From NCBI GenBank assembly GCA_004292515.1, contig RDXB01000058.1, forward strand, positions 1 through 64,000: 64,000 nt of DNA, written 5' to 3'. The notes under the pieces are model-generated. The model was not told where the DNA came from. It did not search any database and saw only the letters and a program-made list of their open reading frames with translations. Source of the stretch: Oscillatoriales cyanobacterium. Lineage in GTDB: Bacteria; Cyanobacteriota; Cyanobacteriia; CACIAM-69d. Shown piece after piece: positions 56,082-64,000 of the stretch (position 1 is the stretch's first letter; every line of letters starts with the position of its first letter). Both the position numbers and the translations under genes were made by a program.

Positions 56082-56361
56082 TGAGCGGATGTCTGAAAAG
56101 TATCTTTTGATCTGGGCCAAGCACCAATAGTCGTGGGGGCAAGGGGCCTAAGGTTTGTTATCAATTAGCCTGAAGCCCTGATGCTGCCGTTAGCGGATCG
56201 TGGGGCAGCAAGGGGCTGAAGCCCCTTGTTACAACGATTGAGGCGTGGAAAATCGATAATTTCAGACTCACTACAGGAAATGGTGACACCCCTTAAGCCC
56301 CTTGTCTGCGTTGATCGATGGGGCATACAAAGTATCAATTTTGACTTTTCAGGCATCCCTT
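56082..56361. mobile_element. R1 element, copy C, split by an R2 copy
   Basis: The left end GAGCGGATGTCTGAAAAGTA and the right end ACTTTTCAGGCATCCCTT are inverted. Left-side text AAGCACCAATAGTCG and right-side text GATCGATGGGGCAT and CAATTTTGACTTTTCAG match copy A. The extra 147 bp in the middle is an R2 element. Confidence 0.8.
56149..56295. mobile_element. R2 element, copy 3, nested in R1 copy C
   Basis: Collinear with R2 copy 1: CTGATGCTGCCGTTAGCGGA, CAGCAAGGGGCTGAAGCCCC, TTGTTACAACGATTGAGGCG, TGGAAAATCGATAATTTCAG and CAGGAAATGGTGACACCCC. The terminal repeats are eroded but recognisable. It was inserted at the GCAAGGGGC(C/T) part of R1, which itself resembles the R2 core. Confidence 0.78.
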
Positions 56362-56923
56362 GAGGGAGCGATCGGGAGCGATCGGGAAAATCAATTGAAC
56401 TCAGTTTTAAAAACCGTATCAAGTCATACGTTTTATCTGCCAATCATCAACAAGATTGCATTTCCCAAAATCAGATGAATCCTCGGGCAATGACAAACCC
56501 ATTCTTTTTTTCTGATCTATCATGGGTTCTATCGTTGATCAGGCTTTTCATCAACCAAGACCGACTTGATCAAACACGAACGATGCACCAACCCATGCCT
56601 AATCTGTGAGCAAGTTATGCTCAAACTATGGGCAAACTATGAGCTAACACTATGGGCTAACACTGAACTGATTGGTTGCTGAGACATGATTCGCAGTGGT
56701 CTCCTAAGCAAATCAATCTTGGATTGAACCCGAATCGAAAACCACGATTGATTAGGCTCGCTTGATTAGCGCTTGATTAGCGCTTGATTGGCATAGATGC
56801 CCTAGCAATTAAGTCCTATAACGGCGGGAGCTGACAGGAGCTGATCGGTTGCGATCGCCTGTGGCATTACCGTTGGTCTTGCTCTGGTTCTGATGTTGCT
56901 GCCATTTTGTTGAGGTTGACAGT

Positions 56924-57358
56924 ATGGGACTGACTGCTTCTGTTCAGCTCAAGCCTTTGGAATCGATCGAGTCGGGCATGGCTGTGTTCTACACGCCCCA
57001 ATCCTGCCATGAAACAATGTTGGTGCAGGTGCCGGCCATGGCTCGTGATCATTTATTTGTCCATCGTTTTCAAACCGATCAACTGTTGGCGGTTCGTGGA
57101 GAGTTTGTGATGGTGGTGTTACAAAATCGCCGCTATCACTACATTCCATTGAGCGATCGCCAACCGGCTGTGCTGACCATTCCGCCGGGAGTGCCCCACG
57201 GTGCTTTGAGCTTCAATCATGAGCCTTGTTGGGTGGTGAATGCGGTGGTGCGCCATGGGCGATCGCACCCCTTGGACTATCGATCGATAACACCGCCCTT
57301 TCCCTACGATGTGGCGGCGGCCGAGCGATCCTTAGCCCAGCTTTTGATCGCGGTCTGA
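56924..57358 (+). CDS. Cupin-fold protein
   Basis: Protein of 144 residues. The strand pattern VHRFQTDQLLAVRGEFVMVVLQNRRYHYIPL, then AVLTIPPGVPHGALSF, is that of a cupin similar to dTDP-sugar epimerase-like or RmlC-like proteins. The first motif lacks the full metal-binding His set, so catalysis or metal binding is uncertain. It is followed 80 bp later by the Wzc-like gene on the same strand, which might suggest a link to surface polysaccharide. Confidence 0.75.
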   Translation: MGLTASVQLKPLESIESGMAVFYTPQSCHETMLVQVPAMARDHLFVHRFQTDQLLAVRGEFVMVVLQNRRYHYIPLSDRQPAVLTIPPGVPHGALSFNHEPCWVVNAVVRHGRSHPLDYRSITPPFPYDVAAAERSLAQLLIAV

Positions 57359-57438
57359 TCCTGAAAACTCCAGCGGGGTCTTGAACTGAAGACCCAGCGG
57401 ATTTGTTATGGTTGGATCGCCACTTGTTTCTCCGTGCT

Positions 57439-59658
57439 ATGGCCTCGCCCCTCGTCAAACGGTTTACCCTCGCCCTCAAGCGCTATCTGTGGCTGTTGCC
57501 CCTTGGAGGGGCGATCGGGGCTACTGCGGGTGCTGGGCTGTCGATGCTGCCCGTTGCGCCGCCGCGCTACAACATTCTGGGTGTGTTGTCTTACCAGCGG
57601 GCGGGCGTGTCGTTTTCGGAAACGGGCGCGGCGATTGTGGAACAAGGCCAAACCCTTTCACCGGAACTGCTGAGTTCACCCGATGTGGTGGAACCCGTCG
57701 CCAAGCAGTTTCGCCAAGATCCGGTGAGCATCATCGATCGGTTGCGTGTCCGCGATCCCAATGCCGGTGACGACAAGGACAAGAAGAAGAAAGATGCGGG
57801 CCCGCCGACGTTAGAGGTTCGTTTTTCGGACGAGTCCGGCGACCTGGGGGTGAAGCTGACTAACGCCATGATGCAGGTGATGGTGGAAAAGAGCCGCCAG
57901 CTCAACGCGGCCCGGGTGCGCGGCATCATCGACTCCGTTCGCGGTCGGTTGCCACAGGTAGTGCAGGAACTGCGGAGGGCGGAGAAAAATCTAGAACGCT
58001 ACGATCGCGTGGAAGGAGCGGCACTGCTGGCGGTTCAAAATGGCGCGTTGATCGAATCGATCACGACCATGGGTAATCAACAGCGCCAACTGCAACTGCA
58101 ACTGGAGGGGGTGAGTGCCCAAGTGCGATCGCTCGAACAGCGACTGGGCCTATCGGTGGATGAGGCCTATGTGTCGTCGGCCTTGAGTTCTGACTCCATG
58201 TTGGCCCAGCTGCGGGTGGAGTTGCAGCGGATCGAGTCCGATCGCTTGATCCAAAGCCAGCGCCTGCGGCCCGAGCATCCCCAAATGCAGCAGCTCGCCC
58301 AAAAGCAGCAAGCCTTGGAAACCCTGCTGAACCGGCGTGCGACGGAGGTGATTGGGGGCGGTAGTGCGGGGGCGCGGCCCTTTGTGGCCACGGGCCGGGT
58401 GCGATCGGGCAGCAGCCTTGACCCTGCCCGCCAGCAACTCGCCAACACCCTGGTGGCCCTCAAGACCCAGCAAGAAACCTTGCAGCGCCAGTTGCAGCTC
58501 TCGTTCCAAGCCGAGCGCAGCCTGCGCCGAGAATATGCAGCGATCCCTAATAAACAACTGGAGCGCGATCGCCTGGCCCAGCAAGTGGTCTTGAAAAAAG
58601 CCCTCTACGATCGAATGCAGGCCAAGTTGGTTGATTCGGAAGCCGCCGAAGCCGAAACGGTCAGCAGCCTGACGATCGCCCAACCCGCCCAGGTGCGATC
58701 GGAAGAAATCGCCCAGAAGCTACCTTGGCGGCTCACCATCCCGGCGGGGTTTGCCGGTGGGCTGGTGCTGAGTGGTGGGTTGTTGTTCCTGTTGGGTCTG
58801 CTCGATCGCCGCTACCAAGCCGATGGCGAAATTCACAGCGCCCTGAGCGATCGGGAAATTCCGCTGCTGGGTTCCCTGCCTGAGCTGCCGATCCGCATTG
58901 CGGGGGCCATTCCCGCCATGATTGAACCCCTGCCCCAAGGGGAAGCCTACGAGCAATTTCGCAGCAGCTTGCGCCGGATTGATCCCAATCTGAAGGTGCT
59001 GTTGGTGGATAGTGTCCAGCCCGGTGAGGGTAAATCTGTTGTGGCCTATAACTTGGCGATCGCAGCGGCGCGATCGGGCAAGCGCACCCTACTGTTGGAA
59101 CTCGATTTGCGATCGCCCTCGGCAGCCAAGGCCCTGCGCGTTGCCGTTGATCCTGACGCAGCCCGCGAACCGTTCCACTACTACAGCAGCCTAAACCACT
59201 GCGCGCGGATGGTGCCGGACGTGGAAAATCTCTACATCGCTCCCAGCCCAGGCCCCCAAACGGACTGTGCCGCCATTTTGGAATCGAGTGAATTGCGTCA
59301 GTTAGTGGCCGATGCCCGCAGCCGCTTTGACTACACGGTGATTGAGGCCACGGCGCTGAATGCGGCTAACGATGCCTTTTTGCTAGAACCCCAAACCGAT
59401 GGCCTGATTTTGGTGACGCGGCCGGGCTACACGGACAAAACGGCCTTCACCCAACGGCTCGACGAACTGAGCGATGAGGACAACAGCTCGGTACGTCTGT
59501 TGGGCGTGGTGATCAACAGCGCCGAATCGCCGTTTGAACTCTACGAAGATGAGTTGTTACCGGATATGATGCCGCCTGGTGATCCGATGGATGCGATCGA
59601 TGAGTGGTCGGTGGCGCGCCCAACGGCGGATGTGGGGGCGCGATCGCGCGATCGCTAA
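57439..59658 (+). CDS. Wzc/GumC-like polysaccharide co-polymerase with altered ATPase
   Basis: Protein of 739 residues from the ATG at 57439; a TTG at 57403 would add 12. A first membrane helix lies at about 18-40, a long periplasmic coiled-coil region follows (to about 430), and a second helix at about 436-460 (GFAGGLVLSGGLLFLLGLLD). A cytoplasmic BY-kinase-like domain has Walker A VQPGEGKSVVAYN. Walker A' reads LLLELDLRSPS, with Glu where the family has Asp. The Walker B position reads YTVIEATAL instead of an Asp-containing IIDTPP-type motif. The tail lacks a Tyr cluster. It probably governs export of a surface polysaccharide, perhaps without kinase activity. Confidence 0.88.
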   Translation: MASPLVKRFTLALKRYLWLLPLGGAIGATAGAGLSMLPVAPPRYNILGVLSYQRAGVSFSETGAAIVEQGQTLSPELLSSPDVVEPVAKQFRQDPVSIIDRLRVRDPNAGDDKDKKKKDAGPPTLEVRFSDESGDLGVKLTNAMMQVMVEKSRQLNAARVRGIIDSVRGRLPQVVQELRRAEKNLERYDRVEGAALLAVQNGALIESITTMGNQQRQLQLQLEGVSAQVRSLEQRLGLSVDEAYVSSALSSDSMLAQLRVELQRIESDRLIQSQRLRPEHPQMQQLAQKQQALETLLNRRATEVIGGGSAGARPFVATGRVRSGSSLDPARQQLANTLVALKTQQETLQRQLQLSFQAERSLRREYAAIPNKQLERDRLAQQVVLKKALYDRMQAKLVDSEAAEAETVSSLTIAQPAQVRSEEIAQKLPWRLTIPAGFAGGLVLSGGLLFLLGLLDRRYQADGEIHSALSDREIPLLGSLPELPIRIAGAIPAMIEPLPQGEAYEQFRSSLRRIDPNLKVLLVDSVQPGEGKSVVAYNLAIAAARSGKRTLLLELDLRSPSAAKALRVAVDPDAAREPFHYYSSLNHCARMVPDVENLYIAPSPGPQTDCAAILESSELRQLVADARSRFDYTVIEATALNAANDAFLLEPQTDGLILVTRPGYTDKTAFTQRLDELSDEDNSSVRLLGVVINSAESPFELYEDELLPDMMPPGDPMDAIDEWSVARPTADVGARSRDR

Positions 59659-59741
59659 AACCGATCTGATTCAAAAAGCCAGTCTGATCCAAGCCCATCC
59701 AACCAGGTCGCGCCAACCATCAAAAATCACCCAAAACACAA

Positions 59742-59779
59742 ACAGAAAGCGACTTGGGATTACCGAAGTCGCTTTCTGT
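59742..59779 (-). terminator. Intrinsic terminator of the small protein gene
   Basis: ACAGAAAGCGACTT and AAGTCGCTTTCTGT form a perfect 14-bp stem around a 10-nt loop. On the minus strand it is followed by TTTGTGTTTT, so it most likely ends the transcript of the 68-residue gene. It may also stop the Wzc-like transcript on the plus strand, although the T-run on that side is poor. Confidence 0.75.
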
Positions 59780-59869
59780 CGTCATTGAATTGGACTAGAG
59801 AATTGAACCGCGCCAGGGAATTCACCAGGAACTCAGTCACCGGGAACCACCCTAGGAGCCATCAATTAC

Positions 59870-60076
59870 CTAGTAGGCGAGGGTTTCAAGAGTTTCGCGC
59901 AAATAACGACGCACTAACAAATCGATCGCAGCAGGTTGGGCGGCAGCCGACGGTTGCTGTTCAAGCCAGCACTCGAAACCAGAGCTAGAGGCGATCGCTT
60001 GGACTAAATTGTGCCAAACAGCCGTGCGGTCAGACTCGGACAAGGAAGCAGTAGAAGACGCGAGTGAAGGAGCCAT
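59870..60076 (-). CDS. Small protein of 68 residues, unknown function
   Basis: Short gene with strong translation signals: AGGAGG lies 5 nt before the ATG. The protein begins MAPSLASSTASLSESDRTAV and ends IDLLVRRYLRETLETLAY. It is predicted to be two amphipathic helices joined by an Ala/Gln-rich stretch; no membrane helix or signal peptide. A strong hairpin terminator follows at 59742-59779, making a complete monocistronic unit. I do not recognise the family. Confidence 0.75.
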   Translation of the reverse strand: MAPSLASSTASLSESDRTAVWHNLVQAIASSSGFECWLEQQPSAAAQPAAIDLLVRRYLRETLETLAY

Positions 60077-60611
60077 GAAAACCTCCTAACGAGTAAGGCA
60101 AGGCAGTTAATTAAATCGCTTTAAATCGCTGCCATTGAGCAATTCCGAGGGGCCGGGTGCTTCAACTGAGGTCACAACCCAACACCGCAAAACCAAACAT
60201 CGGCGATTTCAAACGGTGGAGTCCGAGGACAGGCGACTGGAATCGTCCAAGGGAGGGACGAAATTTGTTGGAGACCCGATTGGGGATGCGGTGACCCAAC
60301 AAGGCTTGGCTACATTGTGGCCGTCGCGGATGACAAAATCTGTCAGCTACGAACCTTGCTCCAAACTCGATCGCTGGGCGATGCCATCTTCAGTTGTAAC
60401 GCAAAACGGATGGATTCAGCCCGGGGGCCACACCAATGACCGCTGGGCTGGATCGATGCCCCATTGCCGCTAGCGCACTCGTCAACCGCTAGCCCGTTTG
60501 AGTCTGGCTTACTCGCGGCCATCCGTGATGGGAGCAAGCCAGAGACCTAATTCCTGGACCGATCGCCCCGACTCGATCGGGAATGGAGGCGGTGTTGTAG
60601 GCGAGGTTCGC
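60077..60611. other. Spacer between RNase J and the small protein gene
   Basis: AGGAGG at 60082-60087 (minus strand) is the ribosome site of the small gene. The rest shows no supported gene. A plus-strand frame at 60135-60473 starts with TTG and has no protein-like features. Confidence 0.5.
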
Positions 60612-62651
60612 TTAGGAGGCGACGGTGGCGGCAGTGCGGCGGCGGCGGCGACCCGACGGGGTGGCAGCATTTCCAGCATCACTGGTCGAGTTGACCGAAT
60701 TCATGGCTGAATTGACCGAATTCACCGATGAATCCACTGAGGTGGCGTTGGTCGGGGCAGCCGGAGCCGGGCGATCGCGTCGTACTGCCGAGACGGGGGT
60801 AGCGATCGACTGCACCAGCACGACGACTTGCGGGGTTCCCACAAAATCACGACGCAGAAGACGCTGAAACTCCCGCTCCAACTCTACCTTTACGCCAGCC
60901 CAGTCGATGTCATCATCACTGCGCCGCTCGGGATTGGTGACAAACCGCTCAAACCGATTGCTCAGGAAGTTGGTCAAGGTTGCGCCGATCGCCCCCTTCA
61001 GCTTGGACGGATCGATGCTGCTGACCACGCCACTCATGTGGACTTGTGGTTCACCGGCCAGCTTGCCGTTGCTGTAGATGCTGGCAGCCACCGTTACTAG
61101 CCCTTCGTTGGCCAACTGCTGACGCTCGCGCAGGGCCCGATCGCTCACGACACCCGATCGCGACGCATCCACCAGTTCAATACCTGACGGCACGCTATCA
61201 CCCAGCCCGATCCGATCTTGGGTCAGCTCCACCACATCGCCATTGTCAATGATCACCATGTTGCTGGCGGGGATGCCCAGGCTCTGGGCAATTTCCGAGT
61301 GCTTCACCAACATCCGGTGTTCACCATGCACCGGCACAAAGAATTTCGGGCGCGTCAGGCTGATCATCAGCTTGTGATCTTCCTGGGAACCGTGACCGGA
61401 CACGTGAATCCCCTTGTCGCGGCCGTAGACCACGTGGGCCCCAAGCATCATCAGGCGATCGATCGTGTTGACCACAGCGATCGTGTTGCCCGGAATCGGG
61501 TTCGCCGACAGCACCACCGTATCGCCCGATCGAATCTTGATTTGGCGGTGTTCACCCTTGGAAATGCGCGTCATTGCCGACAACGGTTCGCCCTGAGACC
61601 CCGTGGTCAAAATCAAGACTTTGTTGTCGGGATAGTTTTGCAGCTCGTGAATCGGCACGAATAAATCATCGGAGCATTTGACGTAGCCCAAATTGCGCGC
61701 GTGGGCGATCGTGTTCAGCATCGATCGACCCAGCACCGACACCACGCGACCTTGCTTTTTGGCAATGTCCAAAATCATGTTCACCCGGTGCACGGACGAA
61801 GCAAAGGTCGTCACCAGCAAGCGACCCGGTGCATTCGAGAACACCCGCTCTAGGTTCGGATAAACCGACTTTTCCGAGGGTGTAAAGCCCGGAATTTCCG
61901 CGTTGGTCGAGTCGCTAATCAGGCACAAAACGCCCTTTTCACCGTATTCGGCCAACCGCTGGAGGTCGAAATATTCGCCATCAACGGGCGTGTGGTCAAA
62001 CTTGAAGTCACCGGTGTGGATCACCACGCCCAACGGCGTATGAATCGCCACCGAAAAACTGTCGGCCATCGAGTGGGTATTGCGGATGAATTCCACCAGG
62101 AATTTGGTTCCCACCCGCACAAATTCGCGGGGTCCAACGGTGCGGAGTTCCGTGCGATCACTCACACCCGCTTCTTCCAACTTGTCGGCGAGCAACGCCA
62201 TTGCCAAGCGGGGGCCGTGAATCGTGGGAATGTCCACTTGCTTCAGGTGGAAGGCAATGCCACCGATGTGGTCTTCGTGACCGTGGGTGACAATCATGCC
62301 CTTGATTTTGTGGCGATTGTCGCGCAGGTAGGTCATGTCCGGCAGCACGATTTGGATGCCGTGCATACCGTCGGTCGGGAACGCTAGCCCCGCATCCAGC
62401 AGCATAATTTCATCTTCATATTCAAAGATGCAGGTGTTCTTGCCAATTTCATGCAAGCCACCCAGGGGAATAATCTTCAGGGTGCCAGCCTTACCATTGC
62501 TGACAAATTGCGTGTGGCCTTGGGCTCCGGGTTGCAAGCTGACGGGGCGATCGGCTCCTGAGTTGCTGACCAACCGGGGGGAAGATGGGGCCGAAGAATT
62601 GCCCGAATGGTTTGCCGAAGTGCGGTTTGAATTGCGACGAATCTGAGCCAT
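60612..62651 (-). CDS. rnj: Ribonuclease J
   Basis: Metallo-beta-lactamase-fold ribonuclease of 679 residues with 5' exo- and endonuclease activity in mRNA decay. The metal motif is VTHGHEDHIGG; others are HTGDFKFD, LISDSTNAE and the beta-CASP text TTFASSVHRV, GRSMLN, LTTGSQGEPLSAM and SGHGSQED. It has an extra Ser/Asn-rich N-terminus of about 55 residues. The C-terminal tail of about 60 residues is of low complexity (SVNSVNSAMNSVNS) and ends GRRRRRTAATVAS. dapA lies upstream on the same strand, an arrangement I recall from other cyanobacteria, separated here by 1.18 kb. Confidence 0.95.
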   Translation of the reverse strand: MAQIRRNSNRTSANHSGNSSAPSSPRLVSNSGADRPVSLQPGAQGHTQFVSNGKAGTLKIIPLGGLHEIGKNTCIFEYEDEIMLLDAGLAFPTDGMHGIQIVLPDMTYLRDNRHKIKGMIVTHGHEDHIGGIAFHLKQVDIPTIHGPRLAMALLADKLEEAGVSDRTELRTVGPREFVRVGTKFLVEFIRNTHSMADSFSVAIHTPLGVVIHTGDFKFDHTPVDGEYFDLQRLAEYGEKGVLCLISDSTNAEIPGFTPSEKSVYPNLERVFSNAPGRLLVTTFASSVHRVNMILDIAKKQGRVVSVLGRSMLNTIAHARNLGYVKCSDDLFVPIHELQNYPDNKVLILTTGSQGEPLSAMTRISKGEHRQIKIRSGDTVVLSANPIPGNTIAVVNTIDRLMMLGAHVVYGRDKGIHVSGHGSQEDHKLMISLTRPKFFVPVHGEHRMLVKHSEIAQSLGIPASNMVIIDNGDVVELTQDRIGLGDSVPSGIELVDASRSGVVSDRALRERQQLANEGLVTVAASIYSNGKLAGEPQVHMSGVVSSIDPSKLKGAIGATLTNFLSNRFERFVTNPERRSDDDIDWAGVKVELEREFQRLLRRDFVGTPQVVVLVQSIATPVSAVRRDRPAPAAPTNATSVDSSVNSVNSAMNSVNSTSDAGNAATPSGRRRRRTAATVAS

Positions 62652-63831
62652 TTTCCTCCAGGGAATCTGCGTAATGAAATCGTAAAAAGTTCAGGCTCGA
62701 TCGATCTGGTTGCAGAACGTTCGTTTGCGAAACGATTGAGACTTGAGGCTCAATCCACCCGTCATACCTTGGCTGCGATCGCACTGATCGCAGTTAGATC
62801 TCTGCTGCGGGAAACTTAGACGCTGACCTAGGTTTGATCCCCAAACCTAGGCAATTGGTGCAAGCCAGAACCCCAATGGGTTGTTTGGCTGGCTGGCAAC
62901 CGAAAATCTGGATGTCGTTAGCCATCGGCCACGAAGCTATCCCCACTCTCAGCGGGAGCAACAGCGCCTGCACAACTAAAATGCGATCGAAACCACAACC
63001 GTCGTCCAGGGCTAGCTTGGGGCGATCGCGCCGCGCCGCTGCCTTGGTGTCGTAAATCGAGTTGGTTTGCACTCATGTAATCATCACCGCCAGAAGAGGT
63101 TGATCTCAATTGCATACAAGTTTTGAGGAGGATTCAAACGTCACCATCCAAGCCAGGGGTTTACCGTTATTGGGCATTAATTCAGTCACTAATCTAGTTA
63201 CTAACAATTTAGGCATTCGTGCGGCTACGGGGGTATTCAGGGACTAGGGGTATTAGTTCAATCTGTAATTTAGACAGTTGGTTCCCAAGCTTTTAGAGAA
63301 TCCTTCGGGACTACTTTGGGACTACTTTGGAACTGTTGTGGGGCTGTTTTGGAGATATCGCCTTCTAGAACGATCAGGGTTACGGATTTTTTGAAGAATG
63401 ACTGAGAACCTGCCAAAAGCTGAGTGCCTGCCACTTAATGACTAAAAATTTAACAAGCGTCTAATCAGTAATCATTGAACCAACAGTCGTTTCATCAACC
63501 ATCTAGCAAACAACCATCTAGCAAATAATCATCTAACTGGCCATGGTCTAGCAGTCGAAAACCTGTTGTTTAAAACTTGCTACCGAAAACTTGGGGGCGG
63601 TGACCAGCGGTGGTGTGATGCGCTTGACCAGACGGTTGGCAGTGGCGGTCCATTGGGCGTGATTGGGCGAGAAATCTCAGTGGTGAAGCCCAGATTGCTG
63701 TCCTGGGGCTGCTGAGTGCGCTCGACTCATGCAACGGCGATCGCGATGGGCGGATGGGTTCGGTCTCGGATACTGCAGGCTTTGGGTCTCGAACGCTTGC
63801 CGACTGCACTCGCCCCAGTGGTGTATCCAGC
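62652..63831. other. Long spacer between dapA and rnj
   Basis: About 1.18 kb without a supported gene. Frames at 62794-63072 and 63570-63809 on the minus strand start with GTG and lack protein-like features. Short direct repeats occur, such as GGGACTACTTT (twice, about 63308-63335) and CCATCTAGCAAA (about 63500-63525). On the minus strand this is the likely leader and promoter region of rnj. Confidence 0.5.
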
Positions 63832-64000
63832 TTAGGCCGGAATGAGGCTCAACTCAATCATTACTTGTTTCAGGTCTTGGCGGATGGCATCCGGGCAGGG
63901 CACCAGCGGCGATCGCGGTTTGCCCACAGACCAGCCGCTCAGTTCGAGGGCTGCTTTCAGGGGAATCGGGTTCGTGGTCAAAAACAGCGCTTTGAACAAG
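63832..64000 (-). CDS. dapA: 4-hydroxy-tetrahydrodipicolinate synthase, C-terminal end (cut by window edge)
   Basis: The last 55 codons of a minus-strand gene whose start lies beyond the window. The text [20 protein letters not shown] and [15 protein letters not shown] is the conserved C-terminal part of DapA, the aldolase of lysine and diaminopimelate synthesis. It ends in TAA at 63832-63834 after ELSLIPA. Placement ahead of rnj on the same strand supports the call. Confidence 0.88.
   Translation of the reverse strand, partial: LFKALFLTTNPIPLKAALELSGWSVGKPRSPLVPCPDAIRQDLKQVMIELSLIPA

Larger units (their letters stand above)
55851..56923. other. Repeat-rich spacer with nested mobile elements
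   Basis: About 1.07 kb without a gene. It contains R1 copy C with R2 copy 3 inside it, a degenerate CAAACTATGGGC / CTAACACTATGGG repeat at about 56610-56665, and a threefold TTGATTAGCGC unit at about 56760-56790. Confidence 0.6.

Noticed and set aside
60135-60473. 112-codon plus-strand frame near the small gene
   Set aside because: TTG start, no ribosome site, charged low-quality sequence; the region is better explained as the small gene's upstream spacer.
62794-63072. 92-codon minus-strand frame between dapA and rnj
   Set aside because: GTG start without ribosome site, and an overlapping opposite frame of equal quality; no protein-like features.

Overview
The window is chromosomal DNA of a cyanobacterium. 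The evidence is the gene content: NdhN of the thylakoid NDH-1 complex, a CRR6-like NDH-1 assembly factor, PatA/CheW/CheY-type pilus-taxis regulators, a pentapeptide protein with a lumenal-type signal peptide and an FeS-type photolyase. The very frequent octamer GCGATCGC (HIP1), inside and between genes on both strands, agrees with this. Genus cannot be read from the window. No rRNA, CRISPR array, prophage, plasmid origin or intact insertion sequence is visible. One tRNA is present, tRNA-Ala(UGC).

Layout. 0.7-8 kb: a six-PAS/GAF histidine kinase convergent with panB, then ddl with a proline-rich membrane protein stop-to-start behind it. 8-20 kb: a membrane histidine kinase with the same catalytic module as the first one, rnc, miaB, ndhN, hisG, a pentapeptide protein, an unknown protein, map and an unknown protein. 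20-30 kb: a cell-wall amidase, an SPFH/NfeD pair, a DUF3082-like protein with an FeS photolyase, crr6, an orphan SPASM radical-SAM protein, gdhA and thiL. 30-38 kb: a DMT transporter with a long coiled-coil N-terminus, a DM13 protein, tRNA-Ala, hslO, an SRPBCC-like protein, and a CheW / PatA-like / CheY taxis group. 39-50 kb: mraY, a family-2 glycosyltransferase, a zinc/manganese ABC transporter (binding protein divergent from ATPase-permease), a coiled-coil response regulator, lipA, a lumenal pentapeptide protein and an HD-like protein. 50-64 kb: a Ski2-like helicase with a NurA-domain nuclease behind it, a propeller-transglutaminase protein, a cupin, a Wzc-like protein, a 68-residue small protein, RNase J and the 3' end of dapA at the window edge.

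Most genes are solitary housekeeping units separated by long, repeat-rich spacers, as is common in cyanobacteria. The clearest structure not explained by genes is in these spacers. There are three families of short non-coding elements with terminal inverted repeats (called R1, R2 and R3 here), nine copies in all. One R2 copy is nested inside an R1 copy, one R2 relic overlaps the 5' end of hisG, and one R2 copy carries a perfect 69-bp direct duplication. Many 14-24-bp tandem repeats sit directly upstream of genes. A TnpB C-terminus relic marks a former IS605/IS1341-type element.

The most interesting regulatory spot is the divergent spacer of the metal transporter (42730-43179). It has four TTCA boxes at 11-12-bp spacing and a strong intrinsic terminator with no gene in front of it, which suggests a small RNA or an attenuated leader. 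I found no complete new defence or biosynthetic system. The best candidates for unexplored biology are the helicase-NurA pair, the orphan radical-SAM protein, the RNase J with an arginine-rich tail, the Wzc-like protein with altered Walker motifs, and the mobile R elements.
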